From positions 6,448,001 to 6,512,000 of the forward strand of contig NZ_BAABKV010000001.1 of the NCBI RefSeq assembly GCF_039544005.1: a stretch of 64,000 nt of DNA. The letters run 5' to 3'. The position numbers were made by a program, and so were the translations under genes. The notes below the pieces were generated by a model. That model had not been told where the DNA came from, did not search any database, and was given only the letters and a program-made list of their open reading frames with translations. The stretch comes from Kitasatospora paranensis (GTDB taxonomy: Bacteria; Actinomycetota; Actinomycetes; Streptomycetales; Streptomycetaceae). Shown here one piece after another: positions 35,861 to 43,662 of the stretch (positions are counted from its first letter, which is position 1; the number at the start of each line of letters is the position of its first letter).

Positions 35861-36135
35861 TCCGTGGTGACTTTGCGATCCCGTGCCGGTCGCATGCGGC
35901 GGAGGGCTTGGTCGGAGCTTACGGGGCCTACCGCTTCGCCGAGTTCTTGATGCCACTCACACCCTCCGGCGGGCAGGACCTGCTGGTCGGCCCGGCGAGC
36001 GGCCGCTGGACCGGGAGCGCAAGTTCCGGGACCGCAAACCCGAAGACTGCTACCCCTATCTCCAGCCTGGCGCTTTCGTGGAGCTGACTGTCAAACGGAT
36101 GATCAGGAAAACAGAAGGGGCCTCTGAGGTTGGAC
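35861..36135. other. Gene-poor stretch with no convincing ORF
   Basis: Lower GC than its surroundings and without a consistent third-position bias. A plus-strand stretch reading RDRKPEDCYPYLQPGAFVEL could be a coding remnant but has no start or flanking gene. It runs into the hairpin repeat at 36136. Confidence 0.35.
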
Positions 36136-36190
36136 GATCCTGCATGAGGTCCGTCAGCAAGCTGACGGACCCTCATGCAGGATCGAGGCC
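36136..36190 (+). repeat. Hairpin-containing repeat, copy 1
   Basis: Arms 36136-36158 and 36161-36184 pair over 23 bp with a single bulged G around a 2-nt loop. The segment 36151-36190 matches 41619-41658 at 36 of 40 positions in the same orientation. It lies just after the 3' end of the ABC permease (which ends at 36250 on the other strand), so it may serve as its terminator. The two copies bracket the ABC/two-component module. Confidence 0.7.
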
Positions 36191-36249
36191 GGTGCCGCGT
36201 GTGATCGGCGTGCGACCCCGGGGCCTGCGAGCTCCCGGGGCCGGCGCCG

Positions 36250-38583
36250 TTACTCCGTCCGTAGGACTTCCGCCACCGGCACCTTCGCTGCGCCCCGGGC
36301 CGGCAGGTAGGCCCCCAGGGCGGCGATCAGGGCGCCGGCCAGGGCCAGCGGCACCAGTGTCGGCCAGTGCCACACGTGCAGCAGGGAGGCGGGGAGGTCG
36401 ACCCCAGTGCCGTGCCCGGTGAGCGGGATGATGATCCGGTGCGCGAGCACCCCGAGCGGTACGCCGAGCAGCCCGCCGACCGTGCCGAGGACCGTCATGG
36501 AGGTCACCACCATGGCGATCACCTGACGCGGGGTCATGCCGATCGACTTGAGCATGCCCAGGTCCTTGCGCCGCTCGCGGGTGCTCAGCACCACGGTGTT
36601 GAGCACCCCGAGGGCGGAGACCACGATCAGCATCAGGGTGAGCGTCGACACCACGCTGATCACGACCTTCTCCATGGTCTCGATGCCGCCGTTGACCGAG
36701 GCCCCCACACCGCGGTCCGCCTTGGTGACCGCCGAGGCGTAGGCGGCCGCATCGGTGCCCGGGGCGAGCTGGACGTAGAAGTTCATCGCGCGCTGGTTGG
36801 GGTTCAGCTTGATGAACCTGTCCCAGTCGAGGCTGGTGACGTCCCAGCCGCCGGAGGACTCGCCGACCACTGTCTCGGGGGTGGGCCGCCCGTCGGAGTC
36901 GTCCAGGACGATCTGCTGGCCGAGCGAGACCTGGTGCCGGTGCCAGTACTCCGAGGAGACCACCACCTCGCCCGGGCCGCGCATCCAGTGCCCTCGCACC
37001 AGATCGGGGTGGAGCGCATCGGAGTCACCGCGCTGGACCCCCACCCGGACGACCGCCGAGGAACCAGTGGTACGGGTCTCCAGCGGTGCGTCCGCTAGCA
37101 CGTGCCGGGTGCCGGGCATCGCGCGCAGCAGGCTGGAGAGCTGGTCGTCGGTGTGCGCGGCCGGGACGGCGTCGAACGTCGGGTTGTTGACCTGCACCCG
37201 CACCTGGATCTTGTCGGTCTGGCTCTGCGACTGCCCGAACTTGACCACCGAGGCCGACAGGCCGATCGCCATCGTCACGGTCATGACGCCGAGCACCACG
37301 GTCGACAGGGTCAGTGCGGTCCGGCCCGGCCGGGCGAACGGCCAGCCCAGGCCCAGGCTCACCGGGCGCGGCAGCCGCGAGCTGCCGAACCTGCGCTGCA
37401 CGGCCAGGCCGCGCCCGGTCCGCTGCGCGCCGCCCGCGCTGATCGCGACGGCGGCGGGGAGCCGGCGGGCCCGCATCGCCGGGAGGAGGGCCGACAGCGC
37501 GACCAGCACGGGCATCCCGAGCAGCACCACCGGGTAGACCCAGACCGGTACGGTCGCCTTGTCCTGCACGAGTTCGCTGCCGAAGATCCCCCAGAACGCC
37601 TGGTGGACCAGCTTCTTGCCGACCAGCCCGCCGAGCACCGAGCCGAGCACACCGCCGACCACTGCTGGGGCGGTGACCATGACGAGGTAGACCGCCGTCA
37701 CCTGGTTCGGGGTGAAGCCGAGGGCCTTGAGGATGCCGATGTGCCGGAAGCCCGCGACGACGGCGCCGCTGACGACGTTGCCGACGATCAGGACGGAGAC
37801 GATCAGGCCGAGGACGCCGAAGACCGTCAGGAACGGCACGTACGTGTTGGGGCCCTTGGCCAGGTTCGCCTTGAGCGCCAGGTAGGAGCTGGTGCCGGTC
37901 AGTGCGTCGGTGCGCACGCCCTCGGTGGCGGCGGCGAGGCCGGTCTTCAACTCGGCCTCGGAGCCGGCCCTGTGGAAGCGGTACAGCATCTGCAGGGAGT
38001 CGGCGTGCAGCGCCCGGGCCTGGTCGGGTGTGACCCAGCCGCCCGCCGACTGGCTGGCGGAGGCGGCGTAGCCGACGATCTTGAAGTCCAGGCCGTCCGG
38101 AGTGCGCAGGTGCCGTTCGGACTCGTTCAGTACCGAACCGAGCCCCGAGGGCAGGTCGAGCACGAGCTCGCCGGGGCCGGTCGGCCAGCGCCCGGCGCTG
38201 AGCAGCAGGGTGTCGACCGGAGTGTCCGGCCGGTCGCGGCCGACCACGGTGAACGAGCCGGCCAGCCCGATCGGGTGCTCGCCGGTCAGGCTGGGGGAGC
38301 GCAGGACGGTCTCGGGGTACGGGCCCGCGACGGCCGTGACACCGGGGGCGTCCGCCGCCCGGGTAAGCTGCGCGGGGGTGACCTTGCCGCTGTCGAACTC
38401 GGTGACGAGATGGGCGCCCTTGGCGGCGTCGTAGGCCTTGTCGAAGGGGCCGGACACGGCCGCCAGCAGGCCAAGGGTGGCGATCGCCATGGCGCTGGAG
38501 ACCATGACCACGACGCCGAGGATGAAGGTCTGCAGCCTGCGCCGCTTGACCGCCGCGCGGGCGGCCGTCCACACGGCGCTCAC
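36250..38583 (-). CDS. ABC transporter permease, FtsX/MacB-like, two FtsX domains
   Basis: A 777-residue membrane protein. N-terminal helix (TFILGVVVMVSSAMAIATLGLLAAV), large extracytoplasmic domain, then FtsX block 1 (VFGVLGLIVSVLIVGNVVSGAVV, HIGILKALGFTPNQVTAVYLVMV), a second extracytoplasmic domain and FtsX block 2 (KDLGMLKSIGMTPRQVIAMVVTSMTVLG). This layout is that of type-VII ABC exporters that move peptides, lipids or antibiotics, or transduce mechanical signals. GTG at 38583 overlaps the ATPase stop. It is likely controlled by the divergent two-component system, as in bacitracin-type resistance modules. Confidence 0.9.
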   Translation of the reverse strand: MSAVWTAARAAVKRRRLQTFILGVVVMVSSAMAIATLGLLAAVSGPFDKAYDAAKGAHLVTEFDSGKVTPAQLTRAADAPGVTAVAGPYPETVLRSPSLTGEHPIGLAGSFTVVGRDRPDTPVDTLLLSAGRWPTGPGELVLDLPSGLGSVLNESERHLRTPDGLDFKIVGYAASASQSAGGWVTPDQARALHADSLQMLYRFHRAGSEAELKTGLAAATEGVRTDALTGTSSYLALKANLAKGPNTYVPFLTVFGVLGLIVSVLIVGNVVSGAVVAGFRHIGILKALGFTPNQVTAVYLVMVTAPAVVGGVLGSVLGGLVGKKLVHQAFWGIFGSELVQDKATVPVWVYPVVLLGMPVLVALSALLPAMRARRLPAAVAISAGGAQRTGRGLAVQRRFGSSRLPRPVSLGLGWPFARPGRTALTLSTVVLGVMTVTMAIGLSASVVKFGQSQSQTDKIQVRVQVNNPTFDAVPAAHTDDQLSSLLRAMPGTRHVLADAPLETRTTGSSAVVRVGVQRGDSDALHPDLVRGHWMRGPGEVVVSSEYWHRHQVSLGQQIVLDDSDGRPTPETVVGESSGGWDVTSLDWDRFIKLNPNQRAMNFYVQLAPGTDAAAYASAVTKADRGVGASVNGGIETMEKVVISVVSTLTLMLIVVSALGVLNTVVLSTRERRKDLGMLKSIGMTPRQVIAMVVTSMTVLGTVGGLLGVPLGVLAHRIIIPLTGHGTGVDLPASLLHVWHWPTLVPLALAGALIAALGAYLPARGAAKVPVAEVLRTE

Positions 38584-39341
38584 CGGGCGGCCGCCGCGGT
38601 GGTGCCGGCCTGGGCGATGGTGCGGTCATCGGCGATGCGGCCGTCCGCGACCTCGACGACCCGGCGCGCGCACCGGGCAGCGAGCTTCGGGTCGTGGGTG
38701 ACGATCAGCAGCGTCTGGCCGAGCTCGTTGAGGTCGGTGAGCAGCTGCATCACCTGCTCGCCTGAGCGGCTGTCCAGGGCTCCGGTCGGCTCGTCGGCCA
38801 GCAGCAGGGACGGCTGGTTCATCAGGGCCCGGGCAGTGGCGACGCGCTGGCGCTCGCCGCCGGACAGCGCGGCGGGGTAGATGTCCTTCCGGTCCGCGAT
38901 GCCGAGCTCGCCCATCAGCTCCAGGGCGCGCCTGCGGGCGGCCGCCGCCTTCCTGCCGCTCAACTGCCCGGCCAGGGCGATGTTGTCCAGGGCCGGCAGG
39001 TCGTCCAGCAGGTTGAAGAACTGGAAGATCATGCCGATTCGGCGGCGCCGGAACAGCGCGAGCCCCTTCTCGTCCAGCCCGGTCAGATCCTGCCCGCCGA
39101 CCACCACTGACCCGGCGCTCGGCCGGTCCAGCCCGGACACCATGTTCAGCAACGTCGACTTGCCCGAGCCGGAGGCCCCCATCACGGCGACCGACTCGCC
39201 TGCGGCGATCTCCAACGAGACGCCGTCGAGTGCCGCGTAGTCGCCGAAGTCCTTCCGCAGGTCCGTGATCCGGACGACGATGTCCTCGCTGCTGTGCCCG
39301 CCGGTGTTCCTGCAGTTCGCCCTGCTCGCCCTGTTCGTCAT
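38580..39341 (-). CDS. ABC transporter ATP-binding protein, LolD/MacB-like
   Basis: A 253-residue ATPase. Walker A GASGSGKST, Q-loop FQFFNLLDDLPALDNIALAG (the FQ-x-x-NLL form is typical of MacB/LolD/BceA ATPases), signature LSGGERQRVATARAL, Walker B LLLADEPTGALD and H-loop IVTHDPKLA. ATG at 39341 is chosen; the N-terminal 20 residues before DIVVRITDLRKDFG are non-conserved, so a start at a later codon is possible. Overlaps the permease by 4 nt. Confidence 0.9.
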   Translation of the reverse strand: MTNRASRANCRNTGGHSSEDIVVRITDLRKDFGDYAALDGVSLEIAAGESVAVMGASGSGKSTLLNMVSGLDRPSAGSVVVGGQDLTGLDEKGLALFRRRRIGMIFQFFNLLDDLPALDNIALAGQLSGRKAAAARRRALELMGELGIADRKDIYPAALSGGERQRVATARALMNQPSLLLADEPTGALDSRSGEQVMQLLTDLNELGQTLLIVTHDPKLAARCARRVVEVADGRIADDRTIAQAGTTAAAAR

Positions 39342-39391
39342 GGGCCATACAGTGCCGACCACCCCGGTCTGCGGGCATCGGAGCGTGGTCC

Positions 39392-39424
39392 ACACCCGTG
39401 GACGCCGGTACCGACCACGGGTGT
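39392..39424. promoter_or_regulatory. Inverted repeat between the ABC exporter and the two-component system
   Basis: ACACCCGTGG (39392-39401) and CCACGGGTGT (39415-39424) are perfect 10-bp arms around a 13-bp centre that itself contains CGGTACCG. It lies about 50 bp from each divergent start codon, a fitting place for binding by the response regulator at 40749. Confidence 0.5.
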
Positions 39425-39462
39425 ACACCCCCGGTCCGATTCGCGCCCGGCACCCGCCTGGC

Positions 39463-39468
39463 TACCAT
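39463..39468 (+). promoter_or_regulatory. -10 box TACCAT, probable leaderless start of the kinase
   Basis: TACCAT is 6 nt upstream of the ATG at 39475; there is no Shine-Dalgarno. Confidence 0.4.
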
Positions 39469-39474
39469 CGCCGC

Positions 39475-40668
39475 ATGTCCGCGACTTCGACCTCGCTGCT
39501 GAGGCGCGTCACGCCCGCCGGGTGGACGGCGCTCGCCTGGTGCGTGTCCACGCTGTACTCCTTCGTCGTCCAGATCCGGTGGCCGGGCGAGTCCTTGGCG
39601 CCCTGGGGCGACAAGAGCCACCAGGCCGAGCCGTTCGCGATGCGGCCCCGCGAGCTGGCGCTGCTGCTGCTCGCGGCGGCCCTGCTGGGCCTCGCCTGCT
39701 GGGCCCTGACGCGCCGTCCGCTCGGCGCGGTGGTGCTGCTGGTGGTCAGCGCGCTGCTGCTGACCAACGGGCCCTTCCACACCACCAGCATCGCGCCGGA
39801 GCAGTACCTGCCGGTCTGCGTCGCTCTCAGCGCCGCCACCGCCGCCGCGCCGCGCAAAATCTCGCTGCTCGCCGTCGGGGCCTGCCTGGCGGGGCTGTTC
39901 GGCTACCTCGGGGTGCGGCTGGCGCTGGGCCTGCGGATCGGCACCTCGGTCGAGGCCGTCGTCCTGATGATGATCGCCGTTGCCTGGGTGGTCGGCAACT
40001 CCCAGCGCCAGGAGCGCCTGCACGCCCGGAATGTGCGTAGCCGGGCGGCCGAACAGGCCGTGACGGCCGAGCGGTTGCGGATCGCCCGTGAGCTGCACGA
40101 CATGGTCGCGCACAACATCGGCGTGGTCGCGATCCAGGCCGGGGCCGCCAAGCGTGTCATGGAGACGCAGCCGGATGGCACCCGCCGGGCCCTCGGCGTC
40201 ATCGAGGCCACCAGCCGGGAGACGCTCGCCGGGCTGCGGCGCATGCTCGGCGCGCTCCATGACACCGAGTCGGCCGCCCCGTTGGCCGGTTTGGTGGACG
40301 TGGACCAGCTGGTGGCGAATGTACGGGACGCCGGCGTCCGGGTGGACGTGGAGTGGCGCGGCGAGCGGCGCCCGCTGCCGCCGGAGGTGGACCTCGCCGC
40401 GTTCCGCGTCATCCAGGAGTCCGTCACCAACGTGGTCAAGCACTCCGGTACGCAGCAGTGCCGGGTCTCGGTGGTTTTCGCACCTGACGATCTGTCGGTC
40501 GTGATCGTCGACAGCGGGGCCGGGCACGGCAAGGGCCTCGGTACCGGCTACGGTGTGGCCGGGATGCATGACCGGGTGAAGCTGCTGAACGGCGACTTCA
40601 GGGCCGGCCCGCGCCCCGAGGGCGGCTTCCGGGTGACCGCCCGGCTGCCGCTGCCCACGCGGGCCTGA
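39475..40668 (+). CDS. NarL-type sensor histidine kinase
   Basis: A 397-residue kinase with about five membrane helices in the first 175 residues and no large extracytoplasmic loop. The HisKA_3 dimerisation motif is RIARELHDMVAHNIGVVAIQAG (phospho-acceptor His208), then the ATPase domain with N-box-like FRVIQESVTNVVKHSG and G-box VDSGAGHGKGLGTGYGVAGM. ATG at 39475 directly follows the -10, so the transcript is probably leaderless. Pairs with the response regulator 81 nt downstream. Confidence 0.92.
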   Translation: MSATSTSLLRRVTPAGWTALAWCVSTLYSFVVQIRWPGESLAPWGDKSHQAEPFAMRPRELALLLLAAALLGLACWALTRRPLGAVVLLVVSALLLTNGPFHTTSIAPEQYLPVCVALSAATAAAPRKISLLAVGACLAGLFGYLGVRLALGLRIGTSVEAVVLMMIAVAWVVGNSQRQERLHARNVRSRAAEQAVTAERLRIARELHDMVAHNIGVVAIQAGAAKRVMETQPDGTRRALGVIEATSRETLAGLRRMLGALHDTESAAPLAGLVDVDQLVANVRDAGVRVDVEWRGERRPLPPEVDLAAFRVIQESVTNVVKHSGTQQCRVSVVFAPDDLSVVIVDSGAGHGKGLGTGYGVAGMHDRVKLLNGDFRAGPRPEGGFRVTARLPLPTRA

Positions 40669-40757
40669 TACCTGCCGCCGGTTGCGGCGGCCCGACGCCC
40701 GCTGCTGCCCACGCAGGTCCGATGCCTGCCCCTGCCCATGGAGGTCTGATGCCGATC
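40651..40757 (+). repeat. Three imperfect 26-nt repeats at the kinase-regulator junction
   Basis: Units at 40651-40676, 40705-40730 and 40732-40757 share the pattern CTGCCCACGCAGGTCTGATG with a few changes. The first contains the kinase stop codon, the second an in-frame ATG (40722) and the third the GGAGG and ATG (40749) of the response regulator, so the translation start region seems to have been copied. Confidence 0.6.
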
Positions 40758-41414
40758 CGAGTCCTGTTGGCCGACGACCAGCCGCTGATCCGGGCCGGTC
40801 TGGTCATGGTGATCGCCGACATCCCCGACATCGAGGTGGTCGGCGAGGCCGGCAACGGCGCCGAGGCCGTCCAGCTGGTCCGCGAGCTCGCACCCGACGT
40901 CGTCGTCATGGACATCCGGATGCCCGGTATGGACGGCATCGAGGCCACCGGCCTGATCACTCGGGAGACCGGTGCCCCGCACGTCCTCGTCCTGACCACC
41001 TTCGACGACCAGGACAACGTCTACAACGCCCTACGGGCCGGTGCCTCGGGCTTCCTGGTCAAGGACATGGCCCTGGACGACATTATTACGGCCGTCCGTG
41101 TGGTGGCCGACGGCGACGCCCTGCTCGCCCCCAAAGTCACCCGCCGCCTGATCGAGGACTTCGCCGCCCGCCCCCAGCCCGCCGCCGTCCTGCCCCCTGA
41201 CGATCTCCAGGGCATCACCGACCGCGAACGCGAAGTCCTCACCCTGATCGGTCGGGGCCTGTCCAACGCCGAGATTGCCGAAGCCCTCTTCATCACCGGT
41301 GCCACCGTCAAGGCCTACGTCACCCGCCTGCTGGCCAAGCTCGACGCCCGCGACCGCGTCCACCTCGTCATCACCGCCTACGAACACGGCTTGGTGTCCG
41401 CGGGGCGGCTGTAG
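40749..41414 (+). CDS. NarL/LuxR-type response regulator
   Basis: A 221-residue regulator. Receiver domain: LLADDQPLIRAGL with acidic pair at residues 9-10, phospho-acceptor Asp55 in VVVMDIRMPGMDG, and Lys in GASGFLVKDM. LuxR-type HTH at about residues 155-210 (LTDREREVLTLIGRGLSNAEIAE is close to the consensus; here ITDREREVLTLIGRGL). ATG at 40749 has GGAGG about 5 nt upstream; an in-frame ATG at 40722 is an alternative. Probably activates the divergent ABC exporter. Confidence 0.93.
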   Translation: MPIRVLLADDQPLIRAGLVMVIADIPDIEVVGEAGNGAEAVQLVRELAPDVVVMDIRMPGMDGIEATGLITRETGAPHVLVLTTFDDQDNVYNALRAGASGFLVKDMALDDIITAVRVVADGDALLAPKVTRRLIEDFAARPQPAAVLPPDDLQGITDREREVLTLIGRGLSNAEIAEALFITGATVKAYVTRLLAKLDARDRVHLVITAYEHGLVSAGRL

Positions 41415-41521
41415 GCGCGGCACTTGGAAGAGCGGCAGGCGGAAGTCGGTGCCTTAAGGCCTCGCGCTTTCGCGACTGTTCTCCGCCGCAGCGCGCCTCG
41501 CGACCACCGCCCCGCACCCGC

Positions 41522-41668
41522 CACCTGCGCTTCAACCAGCGATGGCCCTGGACCCACGTGATCACCGACGCGATCGACCGGTTCGCCGAAACAACCCACC
41601 GGAAAGCGCAGAAGGGGGCCGTCAGCAAGATGACGGCCCCTCATGCAAGACCGAGGCCAGGGGATTGA
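41522..41668 (+). pseudogene. Possible 3' remnant of a transposase-like gene
   Basis: A 48-codon open segment reading RHLRFNQRWPWTHVITDAID and RFAETTHRKAQKGAVSKMT up to a TGA at 41666-41668. The W-P-W-x-H-V-I-T pattern reminds me of C-termini of some actinobacterial DDE transposases, but it is too short to assign. No start, no upstream domain. It contains repeat copy 2. The remainder of 41415-41876 shows nothing I can support as a gene. Confidence 0.3.
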
Positions 41669-41675
41669 TCCCCTG
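41615..41675 (+). repeat. Hairpin-containing repeat, copy 2, plus palindrome
   Basis: GGGGCCGTCA (41615-41624) and TGACGGCCCC (41631-41640) form a 10-bp hairpin with a 6-nt loop; 41619-41658 is the second copy of the 40-bp repeat at 36151-36190. It is followed immediately by CAGGGGATTGATCCCCTG (41658-41675), an 18-bp dyad. It lies downstream of the response regulator and could act as its terminator. Confidence 0.65.
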
Positions 41676-41876
41676 CTCCCTTGGATTGATCACGACTCGA
41701 TGCAGGCCCTCACGGCGGCTCGGGCGAGGGGATCAGGCCGCTCGGCCGGCTGCCCGAGCCCGCAGGTGCCGCAGGCAGTGCCGCAGAATGCCGGGTGCCT
41801 CCGGACCAGCCCGGAGCAGTGGTCTCAGGGACCGATCTCCCGCTGCGGGTGGCCCAGTTGTTCGTCGGCGGTGGAG

Positions 41877-42059
41877 TTACTGCTCGATCCTCAGGTTCCA
41901 CTGCAGTGTGGTGGGCGCGTCGATGCTGACCTGGATGTCTTCGGGTGAGTCGAGGTGGAAGACGTTCCGGACCGGGGTGACGGCTGCGGTGTCGCAGGGA
42001 ATGGTCGTGGTGGACACGGGGTTTACCGTGATGACCAGGCCGATCTGGCCGCCGAGCAT
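41877..42059 (-). CDS. Short hypothetical ORF, possibly a gene remnant
   Basis: A 60-residue frame with good third-position GC and protein-like sequence (GLVITVNPVSTTTIPCDTAA, then FHLDSPEDIQVSIDAPTTLQW). Not recognised. ATG at 42059 has no clear ribosome-binding site, so this may be the 3' part of a decayed gene. It overlaps the opposite-strand fragment at 42021. Confidence 0.4.
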   Translation of the reverse strand: MLGGQIGLVITVNPVSTTTIPCDTAAVTPVRNVFHLDSPEDIQVSIDAPTTLQWNLRIEQ

Positions 42060-42272
42060 GTCGCCACGCTGACAGCCGTACTGACTCCGGTGCCGTGGGA
42101 GCCTTGGCGCCGGCCGAACCACTCCACACGCTTCTACGTCGCACCCGGCGTGATCGCCGAGACGACGGACCAGTGGCACGGGAACACCTCGGTGTGGGTC
42201 GGCGCGGTACATCGCAGGGTTCGCCGGCCACTGGGGCGGCTCGGAATCGCCTGGACCGACTTCGACGGCTGA
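42021..42272 (+). pseudogene. Hypothetical gene fragment without a start
   Basis: An 83-codon open segment with protein-like content (LAAEHVATLTAVLTPVPWEP, then FYVAPGVIAETTDQWHGNTS and LGRLGIAWTDFDG) ending at TGA 42270-42272. Third-position GC is high from 42045 on. No start codon with ribosome-binding site; probably a 5'-truncated remnant in a decayed stretch. Family unknown. Confidence 0.4.
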
Positions 42273-42460
42273 GCCACCGACGGCCCAGGCAAGTGTGCCC
42301 GGACCACCGCCCCACGGCCCGCCGGCTCGGATGCGAAGCCGCGAGCCTGCTCTGCGGCCCTGATCCGGCCGACGGTGTTCCACCACGCGTCGCGGTCTAC
42401 GGCGCTGACCCACAACGAGTGGCCGTGACCGTCGGCCCGCACCGGTCTTTCGTTAACCCT

Positions 42461-42490
42461 TTGCGGAGTGCTCGACGGGCCGGTTAGGTT
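42461..42490 (+). promoter_or_regulatory. Promoter upstream of the GNAT gene
   Basis: -35 TTGCGG (42461-42466), 18-bp spacer, -10 TAGGTT (42485-42490), giving a leader of about 120 nt. The rest of 42273-42616 holds no other supported gene apart from the small ORF at 42549. Confidence 0.5.
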
Positions 42491-42548
42491 CTCCCAGCCG
42501 TCCGATGACGTTAGGGACCGGCGCCGTCGACGAGGAGGTGTGGAGCAC

Positions 42549-42641
42549 ATGCGCAGGAGCGTCCAGGTGTTGAGCCCGCGTACTGACCGTTGCCACTTCC
42601 TCATGACGGAGACACCTTGTCGTCCCGCATCACCCCACTGA
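42549..42641 (+). CDS. Small upstream ORF in the GNAT leader
   Basis: A 30-codon ORF (MRRSVQVLSPRTDRCHFLMT at its start) with a strong GAGGAGGTG ribosome-binding site at 42531-42539. It overlaps the first codons of the acetyltransferase (TTG at 42617) in another frame, so its translation would govern access to that start. Third-position GC is good only in the first 20 codons. Could instead be chance. Confidence 0.35.
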   Translation: MRRSVQVLSPRTDRCHFLMTETPCRPASPH

Positions 42642-43497
42642 CCGATCCCGCTCACGGCGCGAACAGCCGGCGTCTTGCCTGGCTGGCGTCCGACGCCGAT
42701 TCCACCCCGTCGGGACTGCCTTCCTGCGCCTGTTCGACAGCCCCGGACAGCAGCACCTGGCCGAACTGACCCTCCAGGTCCATCCGGCCGAGCGCCGCCG
42801 GCACGTCGGATCGCAGCTCCTCGAAGCCGCCGTGGCCGCTGCCCGAGCCGATGCCCGCCGCTGCGTCGTCGCGCAGGCCGAGGCCGGAGCGCCCGGCGAC
42901 CGCTTCCTGGTGGCGCGCGGTTTCCGTCAGGTCCTCACCCTGAGGTTCTCCCGCCTGCCACTGGCCGATGTGGACACCACCGCCCTCGCCGGGATCGTCG
43001 AGCGTCCGCATCCCGGCTACCGGCTCATGTCATGGCACGGCACCGTGCCCGACGGCCTCGCCGAGTCGTTCGCCGCCTCGCGTCGCGCCATGGACGACGT
43101 GCCCATGGACGACACCGACTACGGCACGGTGACCTGGGACGTGGACCGGGTCCGGGCCGCGGCGAAGGCTGTCGAACAGCGTGGCGACGACCTGCACACC
43201 GTCGTTGCCGTCGACGCCTCCGACGGCTCGGTCGCCGGGTTCACCGAGCTGGTCGTCCCCGGCGACGGACGAGGTGACGGCCAGCACTACGGCACCGCCG
43301 TATTGCCGGAGCACCGTGGACACGGCCTCGGCCGGTGGATGAAGGCCGAGTCGATCCGACACGCCCATGGGCGCTGTCCGGACCTCGGCGGTCTCCTGAC
43401 CGACACCGCCGACGGCAACACGCACATGAGACGGATCAACGACAGTCTCGGCTACCTGCCCACGCACACGACACACCAGTACCAGCTCGACCTCTAG
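42617..43497 (+). CDS. GNAT-family N-acetyltransferase, frame broken at 42712-42714
   Basis: About 294 residues with two GNAT-type halves. After one added base in GGG (42712-42714) the N-terminal half reads STPSGTAFLRLFDSPG and continues with LTLQVHPAERRRHVGSQLLEAAVAAARA, a degenerate acetyl-CoA loop. The C-terminal half has the standard GTAVLPEHRGHGLGRWMKAE pyrophosphate loop and NDSLGYLPTHTTHQYQLDL end. It transfers an acetyl group to an unknown amine, possibly a drug or peptide. TTG at 42617 has GGAG 5 nt upstream and lies inside a small upstream ORF. Confidence 0.8.
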
Positions 43498-43505
43498 CGG
43501 CGGAC

Positions 43506-43545
43506 GGACGGGCCGGACGTGGACGACACACCGTCCGGCCCGTCC
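43506..43545. terminator. Terminator hairpin between convergent GNAT and dctA genes
   Basis: 14-bp perfect arms, 43506-43519 and 43532-43545, with a 12-nt loop. Confidence 0.65.
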
Positions 43546-43662
43546 ATGCCTCCTGGGCACGGCCTGGACTGTCCGAGCCGTGAGCCCGAGCAGGCCCGGC
43601 CCGGCGCCGCTCCGGGGGATGGAGCCGCAGCGCCGGGCCGGGGGTCGGGACGGGCCTCGCCG

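Noticed and set aside
40651..40757. Possible CRISPR or minisatellite
   Set aside because: Only three imperfect units, two of them nearly adjacent without spacers; they coincide with the start region of the response regulator.
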